Assembly: GCA_002238505.1 (NCBI GenBank)
Contig: MPMM01000002.1
Location: forward strand, 434,001 to 498,000
DNA from: SAR202 cluster bacterium bin22
Lineage (GTDB): Bacteria; Chloroflexota; Dehalococcoidia; Lucifugimonadales; UBA3495
Reading direction: 5' to 3'
DNA: 64,000 nucleotides
The notes under the pieces were generated by a model. It searched no databases, was not told where the DNA came from, and worked only from the letters and a program-made list of their open reading frames with translations. Numbering within the stretch: position 1 is the stretch's first letter; each line of letters opens with the position of its first letter. Position numbers and translations under genes: made by a program. Positions 8,747-17,036 of the stretch are shown piece after piece.

Positions 8747-8782
8747 CCCGGCAACGCGGCCCCTAAAATGGGCGTTGCCGGG
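8747..8782 (+). promoter_or_regulatory. 5'-leader hairpin overlapping the imuB ribosome-binding site
   Basis: A perfect 11-bp inverted repeat, CCCGGCAACGC and GCGTTGCCGGG, with a 14-base loop. The right arm ends in the GGG of the GGGAAG Shine-Dalgarno used by the ATG at 8788. The left arm coincides with the predicted transcript 5' end (about 8750). It could mask the ribosome-binding site. No T-tract follows, so it does not look like a terminator. Confidence 0.5.
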
Positions 8783-8787
8783 AAGAA

Positions 8788-10233
8788 ATGAAGGTCGCCT
8801 GTGCGCTGATTACCCACCTGAGGGTCAAGGCTGAGGTCAAGCGGGAACCCCACCTGGAAAGACTCCCGGTTATTATAGTTGACCGAAATCACCCCCGTCC
8901 CCTGGTGATTGACAGTTCCCCGGGAGATGCGGCGGTGACGCCGGGAGCCACCCTGGAACAGGCTTTGTCGCTGTGCCCCGGGGCCGTAGTGCTGGAAGCG
9001 GATGACTCCCACTACCGCCGGGTATTTCGGCAGGTCCTCACTGCCCTGATGGGAGTCAGCGACCGGGTGGAGGCAGCCGACCTGGGCACGGCCTGCGTGG
9101 GGATAGACGGACTGGAATCCATGTACGGCGGTGAAGCCCGGCTGGTCACCACCCTGCTGAACGCTGTTCCCCGGTGGCTGAACCCCCGTATCGGTGTTGG
9201 CGAGGGCAAGTTCCCGGCCCTGGTGGCCGCCCGAGACAGCCAGCCCATGGGCGTGTCCCGGGTCCCTCCCGATCCGGTAGCCTTTCTTGCCCCTCATTCC
9301 ATTGATCTGCTGCCCATGTCGGCAGGCACCCGGGATGCGTTGCACCGTTTTGGCCTCCATACCCTGGGCCAGATTGCCGCCATGCCATCCGACCTGCTGG
9401 TGGACCGCTTCGGTCACGAGGGGTGGCTGGCCTGGAGCCTGGCCAACGGCAACGACGACAGTCCCCTGGTCCCCATCAAGCATGAAGAGATGGTGGTAGA
9501 ACGCACCTCGCTGCCCTTTTCTTCCACTTCCCTGGAACTGCTGCTGGTGGCGGTGGACACCCTGCTGCGCCGGGCCTACGCTCGTCCGGAGATACGCGGA
9601 CGGTACGTCGGCAAAGTCCTGCTGGAATGCGCTGTTTTTCGCGCCGCCCCCTGGCAGAAGTCCATTGCCTTCCAGGAAGGAGTAAACCGGTGGGAGCGGG
9701 CCTCCTTCATCGTCCGCAGCCGCCTGGAAGCCGAACCTCCCCAGTCTCCCATTGACGACCTGACCCTGACTCTGGCCGACTTTACCGGCGAGTCCGGTTC
9801 ACAGCTGGGGCTGATGCCGGAAGTGCGGGAGACCCGGCAGCAGCAACTGGTAGAGGTGGAACGCCGGTTGCAGACGCGCGCTCCCGGTGTCTCGGCCCTG
9901 TACCGGGTGGTTAACGTGGCGCCCTGGCATCCGGCGCCGGAAATGCGGGCGGTGCAGGCCCCCCTGGACCAGGCGGGGACCGGCGGCATTCGTCCCCTAC
10001 TGGCCCCGGTACCGGTTCTGGTTCAGGAACACCCCGACCACCGCCCGGCGGCCGTCCGGCAGGGCAGCCACTGGTGTCGGGTGGACCGCATTGCCGAGCG
10101 GTGGAGCTTCGACCTCTGGTGGCTGCCCAAGCCCCTTACCAGGACCTACTACCGGGTGGATCGCGAGGACGGGAGACAGGTTGTCCTGTTTCGGGACCAG
10201 CGGGAAGACCGCTGGTATCAACAGGGCCATTAG
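8788..10233 (+). CDS. imuB: ImuB-like, catalytically dead Y-family polymerase
   Basis: A 481-residue protein with Y-family polymerase organisation (palm, then a helix-hairpin-helix-like GLHTLGQIAAMP segment, then a little-finger region and C-terminal extension). Carboxylates needed for catalysis are missing: the first motif reads ALITHLR without Asp, and the SxDE motif is GIDG at 105-108. That is the mark of ImuB, which acts as a clamp-binding adaptor for DnaE2 in damage-induced translesion synthesis. It lies 29 bases upstream of dnaE2. No imuA gene is seen nearby. The start follows GGGAAG; expression is probably under the LexA-type promoter at 8715. Confidence 0.85.
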   Translation: MKVACALITHLRVKAEVKREPHLERLPVIIVDRNHPRPLVIDSSPGDAAVTPGATLEQALSLCPGAVVLEADDSHYRRVFRQVLTALMGVSDRVEAADLGTACVGIDGLESMYGGEARLVTTLLNAVPRWLNPRIGVGEGKFPALVAARDSQPMGVSRVPPDPVAFLAPHSIDLLPMSAGTRDALHRFGLHTLGQIAAMPSDLLVDRFGHEGWLAWSLANGNDDSPLVPIKHEEMVVERTSLPFSSTSLELLLVAVDTLLRRAYARPEIRGRYVGKVLLECAVFRAAPWQKSIAFQEGVNRWERASFIVRSRLEAEPPQSPIDDLTLTLADFTGESGSQLGLMPEVRETRQQQLVEVERRLQTRAPGVSALYRVVNVAPWHPAPEMRAVQAPLDQAGTGGIRPLLAPVPVLVQEHPDHRPAAVRQGSHWCRVDRIAERWSFDLWWLPKPLTRTYYRVDREDGRQVVLFRDQREDRWYQQGH

Positions 10234-10262
10234 AGTACGCCGGGCCAGGGTGGTAAGAGACA

Positions 10263-13200
10263 ATGTCCGGCGATTACGTGGAACTCCACGCCAAGAGCTT
10301 CTTTTCCTTCGGATTGGGAGCATCGCACGTCCATGAACTGCTGACCCAGGCCCGGGAGTATGGCTACGATACCCTGGCCCTGACCGATACCAACCTCTGC
10401 GGCGCTCTGGAGTTTGCCCGCCTGGCTGTCAGCCTGGGCATTCGGCCCATCACCGGCGGCGAACTGACCCTTGCCGACGGCGCTCGCCTGGTCCTGCTGG
10501 CCCGAACTCGGGAGGGCTACGCCAGCATCTCCCGGCTCTTCACCCTGGCCAACTCCGCGGACCGCCGAGAGCCTAGGCTGGACCCACAGTACTTGTCCCA
10601 ACACACCGCCGGAGTAGTCCTGCTCACCGGCGGCCGGGGCGGGTCGCTGGACCGCTTGCTGGCTGAAGGTCGCCGCCCCGAAGCGCTGGCGCTGCTGCGG
10701 GACTACCTGGACTGGTTTGGAATCGGCTCGGTATTCGTGGAATTGCAGCAGAACTTTCTGCAGGGCGACGCCGCCCGCAACCGGGAACTGGCCAGCCTGG
10801 CAGCCCAGGCGGGGGTCAGCCTGGTGGCCACCAACGACGTCCATTACCATTCTCCGGAACGATACCGTCTGCAGCACGCCCTGGTGGCCGCTAAACATAA
10901 CACCACGATAGACCAGGCGCTGCCCTTCATCCACCCCAACCGGCACCTGTCGCTGAAGTCGCCCCGGGGGATGGAGCAGCTCTTCGAGGAATACCCGGAG
11001 GCGGTGGTCAATTCCCGGCGCATTGCTGAGGAATGCCAATTCGATCTCAGCGTTGACCTGGGCTACACCCTGCCCGAACCTGAAGTCCCGCCAGGCTACA
11101 CCCCGGACAGCTACCTTGAACAACTGTGCAGGGAGGGCGCGCAACGCCGCTACGGTTCGGTGACCAGGGAGGTGGAGGCAAGGCTGCAGGAGGAGTTCAA
11201 GCTGATTGGACTGCACGGCCTGGCCGGGTTCCTGCTCCTGTACCGCGAGATTGTCCTGCTGGCCCAGAACATCATGGAGGAGCGGGGGTTGTCTCACCCG
11301 GAAACGCCCCTGGAAGAGCGACCGCCGGGCCGGGGTCGCGGCTCCTCGGTGGCCCTGCTGGTGGGCTACCTTATCGGCATCAGCCACGTGGACCCGCTGA
11401 AGTGGGGCCTCACCCTGGAGCGGTTTATTTCCGAGGACACCAGCCTGCTCCCGGACATTGACCTGGACTTTCCCCGCAACCTGCGGGACGAACTCATTAC
11501 CAGGGTGCACCAGCGTTTTGGCAAGGAGTACGCCATCCTCACCGGAGCCATCTCCACCTACACCGTCCGGGGTATTCTCCAGGATGTGGGCAAGGCCCTG
11601 GGCTTGCCCCGGGAGGAACTGGCCTTGCTGTCGAAGCAGCTCTACTCCTACAAGGCTGAAGACCTGGACCAGGAGATGAGGGAACTGCCGGCCTTCCGGG
11701 ACAAGGCTGATGCTCCCGGCTGGCGGGATATGGTCCGGCTGGCCCCCCAGTTGATGGGCGCGCCCAAGCTGCTGAGCCAGCACGTGGGCGGCATGATCCT
11801 CAGCAGTTCTCCCATCCCGGAAATGGTGCCTATCCGGGCCGGGGCCATGGAGGGCCGCTACATCATGGACTGGAACAAGGACAGCGTAGCCGACGCCGGT
11901 TTCGCCAAGATAGACCTGCTGTCCCTGCCGGTGCTGGATCAGCTGGAGGAGGCCCTGGACCTGATTGAGGCGCGAGATGGCCAGCGCCCCGACATTAGTC
12001 GCATCGACCCGGAGGATCCGCAAGTGTACGACTTGATCAACCAGGGAAAGGCCAAGGGTATTTTCCTGCTGCAGTCACCGGCCCAGCTCAACATGGGCCA
12101 GCGGCTCAAGTCTCGCTGCCTGCTGGACCTGGCCTACCAGGTAGCCCTCATCCGGCCGGGCGTGGGGGTCCAGGGCAGCGCAGTCTCACAGTTCGTGGAG
12201 CGGTACCGGCACGGCGCCTCCTGGGACTTTGACCATCCCCTGGAGAAGCGAGCCCTGGAGCGGGGTTGCGGCATCATTGTCTGGCAGGAGCAGGTGGTGC
12301 AACTGGTGATGGACGTGGCCGGGCTTACTGCCGCCCAGGCCGACGAGATGCGGCGGGCCTTTGCCCGTCCCAACAACAAGCACCTCATCGAGGAACACTG
12401 GCAGCGGTTCCTGCAGGGAGCGCGGGAGCGGGGCGTACCGGATGAGACCGCCGCCAAAATTTTCGCCAAGCTTAACGGTCAGTACATGTTCCCGGAGTCC
12501 CACTCCCATGCCTTCGCCGTCACCGCCTACCAGGCCGCGTGGTTGAAACGGTACTATCCGGTGGAGTTCTTCGTGTCCTTGATGAACAACCAGCCCATGG
12601 GATTCTATCCCAGGGAAACTCTCAAACAAGACGCCCGACGCTTTGGGGTGCCCTTCCTGAACCCCTGCGTCAACCGCAGCCTGGAACGCTGCCGCCCCGA
12701 GGATGGTTCGGTGCGTATGGGGCTGGAGTTCATCAAGGATGTAGGTGTCCGGGGAGCGGAAACGATCGTGACGGAACGGGAACGCGGGGGCTCTTACCTG
12801 AGTCCGTCCGATCTGGTGCGGCGCACCGGCCTGAAGCCCCAGGCCATCCAGTCACTGGTGCAGGCCGGGGCTTTTGACGGCCTGGTGTCCAACCGCCGAC
12901 AGGCCCTGTGGAACTCCGGCCTGGACGTCCGGCCGGGTCGCAACGGTCAACCGGCTCTGCCCATGACCACCTCGGACCATGCGCCCCAACTGCCCGACTT
13001 CACCGACTTTGAGCGCATGGCTGGCGAGTACCGGGTGATGGGCATCTACCCCAGTGGCCACCTGATGCAGTTTGTCCGACCCGGGCTGGACCAGCGGGTG
13101 CTGCCCACCACGGCCATCGAGTTCCTGGAAGACGGCACGGAGGTGCTGGTGGCCGGCTGGCCCGTGGCCCGGCAGCATCCCCGGGGCCGGCACGGCACCG

Positions 13201-13409
13201 TCTTCGTGACCATCGAGGACGAGGAAGGGGACACCCAGCTAATCGTCTGGCCGCCGGTCTTTGAGCGGTGCAAGCGGCAACTCAGCAGCCAGGTAATCCT
13301 GGCCCGGGGTACCGTGTCCCGGTGGGACGGCACCGCCAACGTAATAGTCTCCGACGTTAAGGCCATAGACCCTCGCGTCTCCATGCCCGACGGCCACGAC
13401 TGGCATTAG
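10263..13409 (+). CDS. dnaE2: Error-prone DNA polymerase III alpha subunit DnaE2
   Basis: A C-family polymerase of 1048 residues, close to the usual DnaE2 length. The PHP domain is degenerate at its start (ELHAKSFFSFG, with LHAK where metal-binding PHP domains have HxH). The palm shows GRGSSVALLVGYL and the catalytic PDIDLDFP with D398 and D400. A C-terminal OB domain lies around 960-1045. DnaE2 performs mutagenic translesion synthesis with ImuB. Start choice: ATG at 10263, weak Shine-Dalgarno, conserved sequence from residue 6. It is coupled to imuB upstream and followed by an SRAP gene. Confidence 0.93.
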   Translation: MSGDYVELHAKSFFSFGLGASHVHELLTQAREYGYDTLALTDTNLCGALEFARLAVSLGIRPITGGELTLADGARLVLLARTREGYASISRLFTLANSADRREPRLDPQYLSQHTAGVVLLTGGRGGSLDRLLAEGRRPEALALLRDYLDWFGIGSVFVELQQNFLQGDAARNRELASLAAQAGVSLVATNDVHYHSPERYRLQHALVAAKHNTTIDQALPFIHPNRHLSLKSPRGMEQLFEEYPEAVVNSRRIAEECQFDLSVDLGYTLPEPEVPPGYTPDSYLEQLCREGAQRRYGSVTREVEARLQEEFKLIGLHGLAGFLLLYREIVLLAQNIMEERGLSHPETPLEERPPGRGRGSSVALLVGYLIGISHVDPLKWGLTLERFISEDTSLLPDIDLDFPRNLRDELITRVHQRFGKEYAILTGAISTYTVRGILQDVGKALGLPREELALLSKQLYSYKAEDLDQEMRELPAFRDKADAPGWRDMVRLAPQLMGAPKLLSQHVGGMILSSSPIPEMVPIRAGAMEGRYIMDWNKDSVADAGFAKIDLLSLPVLDQLEEALDLIEARDGQRPDISRIDPEDPQVYDLINQGKAKGIFLLQSPAQLNMGQRLKSRCLLDLAYQVALIRPGVGVQGSAVSQFVERYRHGASWDFDHPLEKRALERGCGIIVWQEQVVQLVMDVAGLTAAQADEMRRAFARPNNKHLIEEHWQRFLQGARERGVPDETAAKIFAKLNGQYMFPESHSHAFAVTAYQAAWLKRYYPVEFFVSLMNNQPMGFYPRETLKQDARRFGVPFLNPCVNRSLERCRPEDGSVRMGLEFIKDVGVRGAETIVTERERGGSYLSPSDLVRRTGLKPQAIQSLVQAGAFDGLVSNRRQALWNSGLDVRPGRNGQPALPMTTSDHAPQLPDFTDFERMAGEYRVMGIYPSGHLMQFVRPGLDQRVLPTTAIEFLEDGTEVLVAGWPVARQHPRGRHGTVFVTIEDEEGDTQLIVWPPVFERCKRQLSSQVILARGTVSRWDGTANVIVSDVKAIDPRVSMPDGHDWH

Positions 13410-13515
13410 GGGCGATGCTTACTCGTCCACCATATCCGCAGGGTCGGCGTTTGCGGCCCCCTCGACTCGCCACCAGTGTAAATGCCGATTACCATCGTCC
13501 CACGCCTGGCCCGGA

Positions 13516-13524
13516 TGCTAAAAT
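13516..13524 (+). promoter_or_regulatory. Extended -10 promoter for the SRAP gene
   Basis: TGC-TAAAAT lies 43 bases before the SRAP start. The 14-base sequence ATGCTAAAATACCC here is identical to one upstream of the metallo-beta-lactamase gene at 24902, supporting a real promoter element. No -35 is evident. Confidence 0.45.
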
Positions 13525-13567
13525 ACCCTTGAAACTCACAGGAAATCCGAAGTCAGGAATCATCAGC

Positions 13568-14248
13568 ATGTGCGGAAGATACAGCCTCATCGCCGATATC
13601 CAGGAACTGGCCCGGCAGTTTGAATTTGACGGGACCGGATTCGTCAACGAACCCAGGTACAACGTCGCGCCAACCCAGTCGGTGCTTACCGTCACCAATC
13701 GGGAGGGTCGGCGGGGTGAATTCATGCGCTGGGGCCTCATACCCTCCTGGGCCAGGGATGCCTCCATCGGAAACCGCATGATCAACGCTCGTGGCGAAAC
13801 GGTGGCCGAAAAACCCAGTTTCCGAAACGCCCTCCAGCGGCGGCGGTGCCTGGTTCTGGCCGACGGTTTCTACGAATGGCAAAAGGTCGGCAAAGCGAAG
13901 CGGCCCATGCGCATCTTGCTGAAATCTCGTGAGCCATTTGCCTTCGCCGGACTATGGGAGTCCTGGCGCAATCCGGAAGGCGAGACCGTCCGTTCCTGCA
14001 CCATTGTTACCACCCAGGCCAACGAAGTACTGCGCCCCATTCACGAGCGTATGCCGGTCATACTCCCACGGGAAATGGAAGAATTCTGGCTGGACGGCGA
14101 TGTAACCGATTCGGCTGCCCTCACTGACGTGCTGCTCTCCTATCCTGATGAGTCGATGGAGGCTTACGAAGTATCTTCCCTGGTCAACAAGGCCACCAAC
14201 AACGGGCCGGACCTGATAGTCCCCGCCGTTCAGGGGCTGTTTGGCTAG
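13568..14248 (+). CDS. SRAP (HMCES/YedK) abasic-site-processing protein
   Basis: A 226-residue SRAP protein. The essential Cys2 follows Met (MCGRYSL), so start choice is fixed at 13568 although the frame is open upstream. Other active-site residues are N73 (INARGE), E103 (DGFYEW) and H159 (IHERMP). RYNVAPTQ and MRWGLIPSWA are also family signatures. SRAP proteins form a thiazolidine crosslink to abasic sites in single-stranded DNA, protecting them. Placement 158 bases after dnaE2 fits the known genomic association of SRAP with SOS and translesion genes. It may also have its own promoter at 13516. Confidence 0.94.
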   Translation: MCGRYSLIADIQELARQFEFDGTGFVNEPRYNVAPTQSVLTVTNREGRRGEFMRWGLIPSWARDASIGNRMINARGETVAEKPSFRNALQRRRCLVLADGFYEWQKVGKAKRPMRILLKSREPFAFAGLWESWRNPEGETVRSCTIVTTQANEVLRPIHERMPVILPREMEEFWLDGDVTDSAALTDVLLSYPDESMEAYEVSSLVNKATNNGPDLIVPAVQGLFG

Positions 14249-14303
14249 CCAATGGGTAATCGGGCTGATTCGAGGCTGGGTCAGGGAAAGGGAGTGTAGC
14301 TGA

Positions 14304-14399
14304 GTGGCCAGGTACGGTTGCCTAGTTCTGGGGATCTTGCTGGGGATGCTGTTCCTGGTCTATTTTTTCCTGTTCCGACTCAGTGGAGGCGGGCTTTAG
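14304..14399 (+). CDS. 31-residue single-pass membrane microprotein
   Basis: GTG at 14304 is preceded by GGGAG at 14290-14294, 9 bases away. The frame runs 31 codons to TAG at 14397. The product starts VARYGC, has a hydrophobic stretch of about 20 residues rich in Leu, Phe and Gly, and ends FRLSGGGL. It could be a small membrane regulator expressed after the SRAP gene (55 bases upstream). Function is unknown. Support is the ribosome-binding site, the coherent membrane segment and the terminator shortly downstream. Confidence 0.5.
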   Translation: MARYGCLVLGILLGMLFLVYFFLFRLSGGGL

Positions 14400-14503
14400 C
14401 GCTATATACGGACTGTGCGGGTTTGTTGTTGGTAGTGGACCGAGCGTCTAACAACTCGATTGAATTAGAAGCAGAAGAGGAACCTGGAACCAGGAGAATG
14501 CCA

Positions 14504-14532
14504 GAAGGGCGGGTCCGGCAGACCCGCCCTTC
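14504..14532. terminator. Bidirectional hairpin terminator
   Basis: A perfect 12-bp stem (GAAGGGCGGGTC / GACCCGCCCTTC) with a 5-base loop sits between the plus-strand SRAP/microprotein genes and the minus-strand MaoC pair. Confidence 0.75.
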
Positions 14533-14539
14533 AGTTTGC

Positions 14540-14959
14540 CTAGGATACGACGGCGAAGCCCTGGCCTACCGCCGTGGTGTCGCCGTTCTGGTTGTGGCAC
14601 TGGACCTGCACGGTGACCTGGGTTCCGCTTTCCACCGGGTCCTGCTGAATCACCGAACCGGAAACGGTAATGGTGTCGCCCTTCTTCACCGGCCGCAGGA
14701 ACTTCAGGTTGACGCTGCCGGTGTGATTAAACACCTCGGGGCCGAAGAACCGGCGCAGGGCCTCGGAGGCGAAGGTAATTGACATCCTGCCGGAAGCCAG
14801 CGTGTACGTGGTGCCCAGTCGTTGCGCGGCCAGTTCGTAGTTGTTATGGATGTTCTGCCGGTCCAGGATACCGCAGGACTCGAACTGGAGGATGCTCTCC
14901 TCGGTGATGGACTTGGTCAGCGTGGGGATAGCTGCGTTTTCTACGATTGAGGATGCCAT
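14540..14959 (-). CDS. MaoC-like hot-dog dehydratase subunit
   Basis: A 139-residue hot-dog-fold protein of the MaoC/R-hydratase type. The C-terminal half (VNLKFLRPVKKGDTITV) is typical of MaoC domains. It probably pairs with the product of the upstream gene as a two-subunit enoyl-CoA or 3-hydroxyacyl-CoA hydratase. The two genes overlap by 19 bases, which implies translational coupling. The usual catalytic D-x4-H of hydratases is not clear in the sequence, so its catalytic status is open. Confidence 0.72.
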   Translation of the reverse strand: MASSIVENAAIPTLTKSITEESILQFESCGILDRQNIHNNYELAAQRLGTTYTLASGRMSITFASEALRRFFGPEVFNHTGSVNLKFLRPVKKGDTITVSGSVIQQDPVESGTQVTVQVQCHNQNGDTTAVGQGFAVVS

Positions 14960-15366
14960 TTCTTTCCCACCTCATCAGGTTTTTTCATCTGGTATGTGCG
15001 CAGCCGCTCCAGCATGCGCCCGTCCTCGTCTACGGCGGTGGCTTCAATCACCATGTATGGCTTGTCTCGCCGCAGGTACTTGTCGTGGATCTTGCCCTTC
15101 ACGAAAATCTTCTTCCCAACGATGGGAGGGTTGAAGAACTCAACCTCGTTTCCTGCGTTGACGCCACCCGTCTGGTCATCGTAAACCATGTTCAGGGCGG
15201 TGGCATCGTGCTTCACCGCCAGGGTGGGAAAACAAGCATCTGGATCCTGCACTGAAGCCCTGAAGTTGTCCAGCATTTCCTGGGTCAGGACGTACTCGTA
15301 GGACCCTAGCTCTTCCCCTATTTCGATGTTGTCATAATTAAAGAGCTTTAGCTCCTCGTCGGCCAT
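14941..15366 (-). CDS. MaoC-like hot-dog protein, N-terminal-type partner subunit
   Basis: A 141-residue protein resembling the MaoC_dehydrat_N (FAS1-type) half: IEIGEELGSYEYVLTQEML near the start, then FFNPPIVGKKIFVKGKI. Such halves form a heterodimer with a second hot-dog protein, here the gene overlapping its 3' end. The frame starts at a TTG (15369), but the adjacent ATG at 15366, with AAGGAG 9 bases upstream, is preferred. The substrate is probably an acyl-CoA. Confidence 0.7.
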   Translation of the reverse strand: MADEELKLFNYDNIEIGEELGSYEYVLTQEMLDNFRASVQDPDACFPTLAVKHDATALNMVYDDQTGGVNAGNEVEFFNPPIVGKKIFVKGKIHDKYLRRDKPYMVIEATAVDEDGRMLERLRTYQMKKPDEVGKKWHPQS

Positions 15367-15433
15367 CAAACGAACTCCTTATTTCATAGCTTGAAAGCAA
15401 TTATAGCGACTGCGCCGAAAGGGTCAATGCCTA

Positions 15434-15462
15434 TAGACAACGGCCCCGAGCCTAAATATAAT
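15434..15462 (+). promoter_or_regulatory. Promoter of tRNA-Gly
   Basis: TAGACA (15434-15439), a 17-base spacer and a perfect TATAAT (15457-15462) end 15 bases before the mature tRNA 5' end. Confidence 0.75.
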
Positions 15463-15477
15463 TAGAAAACTGTTCGG

Positions 15478-15552
15478 GCGGCAGTGGCTCAGTGGTAGAG
15501 CATCTCCTTGCCAAGGAGAGGGTCGTGGGTTCGAATCCCATCTGCCGCTCCA
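15478..15552 (+). tRNA. tRNA-Gly (anticodon GCC)
   Basis: A full cloverleaf can be folded. The acceptor GCGGCAG pairs with CTGCCGC, the D stem is GCTC/GAGC, and the anticodon stem TCTCC/GGAGA holds loop TTGCCAA (anticodon GCC). The T arm is GTGGG-TTCGAAT-CCCAT. The 3' CCA is encoded. It reads GGC/GGT glycine codons. It has its own consensus promoter and faces the convergent sulfurtransferase gene 17 bases downstream. Confidence 0.97.
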
Positions 15553-15569
15553 GGTCTTACCTTCCTCTT

Positions 15570-16379
15570 TCAGCCTTGCTTTTCCGTTTCCTCTACCGGC
15601 ATTCCCTGGTTCATCCACTCCAGGTAGGAACCGTCGTAGAGTTTCACGTCATACCCCAGTTGCTTCAGCGCCAGGTATCCCACTGAAGCCCGTATGCCGC
15701 TGCGGCAGTATGCGATTACCGGTTTGTTCTCTCCGATTCCCCTTTCGGCCAGCATCTCCTTCAGATTGCCCTCGGAATTCAGGTAACTGTCGTTACCATC
15801 CACCAGATACTGCCAGACCAGGTTTACCGCGCCTGGAATGTGACCAGGACGTTCGTCGATCTCCGGTAGCCCGTCAAACTCGTCTTGGCTGCGCAGATCC
15901 AGCAGTGCGGCTGTCTCACCGCCCGATGTCGATTCCGATGCCTGGGCTGCATCCTCCAGCGTTGCCCGCAATTCCGGGTTGACGCTGGGTTCAAGCTGGT
16001 TGGCTACAGGTTTCACTGGCCGGTACAGCTTTTCCCGCCCCTGGGCCGACCAGGTCTCGAAGAAAGTATCCATGATGCGGATTTGAGAATGGCCCAGGTA
16101 TTCCAGGGTCCAGGTAGCCATCGCGGCGTTGCGGCCGTCCCCGCCATCGTAAAAGGTGACCGGAGTATCGTTCCCCACTCCCACCGAACCGAAATACTCC
16201 GCCATTTCATAGACCGACAGCAGTTTATTTTCCCTGCCAAACAGGCGGACGGCGGGCAGGTTAACGGCCCCGCGCAAGTGCCCCTGCATGTAACGCATGG
16301 GGCCGCGGGGATCAATCAGCAAGAAATCGGGGGATCCCAGCTGGGACTCAACCCAATCGGCGGAAACGAACTCGACCAT
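15570..16379 (-). CDS. sseA: Two-domain thiosulfate/3-mercaptopyruvate sulfurtransferase
   Basis: A 269-residue protein with tandem rhodanese domains. The N-terminal domain is a non-catalytic scaffold (LIDPRGPMRYMQGHLRGAVN). The C-terminal domain has the catalytic loop CRSGIRA with C225. Such enzymes move sulfane sulfur from thiosulfate or mercaptopyruvate to an acceptor such as cyanide or a thiol. The start is ATG with CCAGGAG 9 bases upstream. It may connect to the sulfur operon near 32-36 kb, but is not adjacent to it. Confidence 0.92.
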   Translation of the reverse strand: MVEFVSADWVESQLGSPDFLLIDPRGPMRYMQGHLRGAVNLPAVRLFGRENKLLSVYEMAEYFGSVGVGNDTPVTFYDGGDGRNAAMATWTLEYLGHSQIRIMDTFFETWSAQGREKLYRPVKPVANQLEPSVNPELRATLEDAAQASESTSGGETAALLDLRSQDEFDGLPEIDERPGHIPGAVNLVWQYLVDGNDSYLNSEGNLKEMLAERGIGENKPVIAYCRSGIRASVGYLALKQLGYDVKLYDGSYLEWMNQGMPVEETEKQG

Positions 16380-16421
16380 TGTCTATTGCTCCTGGAGTTG
16401 CCGTTCTAGACGGCACAAAAT

Positions 16422-16441
16422 AAGCACGAAGAATCGTGCTT
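16422..16441 (-). terminator. Hairpin terminator after the OsmC-like gene
   Basis: Perfect 8-bp stem AAGCACGA/TCGTGCTT with a 4-base loop, followed on the minus strand by a T-rich ATTTTGTG. It separates the OsmC-like gene from the sulfurtransferase downstream. Confidence 0.55.
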
Positions 16442-16485
16442 CGACCCTTCGTGCTCTTGCCTGTCCTTCGTGGGGGAAGTGGCCG

Positions 16486-17022
16486 CTAACCGACCATTTC
16501 GAAGTCGGTTTCGACCGAGGTGGGGTTGGCGACTGACTGGGTTACGGGAGACCCTTCCACCGCCAGTCTCCAGATTTCCCGCAAGGTGGCTTCGTCTGCG
16601 TCGGCGCGAACAAAACACTTGGCGGAAATGCGGCCGTACCCGGGGTTGCCTTGGTCTTCCACGCCCGCCCACTTGCGGATGTTGTCGAAGTAGCCCTCCA
16701 CGGCCACTTCCAGGTCGTGTATTCGCACACCCTGCTTGGTGGCGTTGACCACGAACCCCACGGTCATGCAGCTGCCAATAGCGGAAAGCAACTGTTCGTG
16801 GGCGCTGGCAGCCACGTCGGTAGCGGTAAGGTCTCCCGGCTCGTCCATGTCCACCTGGTGGTTGCGCATGTACGCCCGCGCCCGCATTCCGCCCTGCCAG
16901 GCAATCCTGGACTTCCAGGGGCCGGTAACGGCATTGAACACATCCGGATCCTTAAAGGATTCCAGGACCTGGGTCAGCTTCTCTCGGGGAAGGCCATTCA
17001 AATCGCGTACTTCTTCCGCCAT
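16486..17022 (-). CDS. OsmC/Ohr-family protein lacking the second cysteine
   Basis: A 178-residue OsmC-fold protein. The first active-site cysteine is C85 in AIGSCMTVGF. Where peroxide-reducing Ohr/OsmC proteins have the second (resolving or peroxidatic) cysteine in a CPV motif, this one reads EGSPVTQSV with S158. It is therefore unlikely to be a classical two-cysteine hydroperoxide reductase. It may be a binding protein or use a different chemistry. A good family fold match remains (LTATDVAASAHEQLLSAIGS). It sits next to the tandem repeat upstream. Confidence 0.8.
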   Translation of the reverse strand: MAEEVRDLNGLPREKLTQVLESFKDPDVFNAVTGPWKSRIAWQGGMRARAYMRNHQVDMDEPGDLTATDVAASAHEQLLSAIGSCMTVGFVVNATKQGVRIHDLEVAVEGYFDNIRKWAGVEDQGNPGYGRISAKCFVRADADEATLREIWRLAVEGSPVTQSVANPTSVETDFEMVG

Positions 17023-17036
17023 TTTCTTCTCCTTTA

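Noticed and set aside
10230-12023. A 597-codon open frame on the minus strand opposite dnaE2
   Set aside because: It mirrors dnaE2 codon structure in high-GC DNA, has no family features or ribosome-binding site, and the plus-strand protein is certain.
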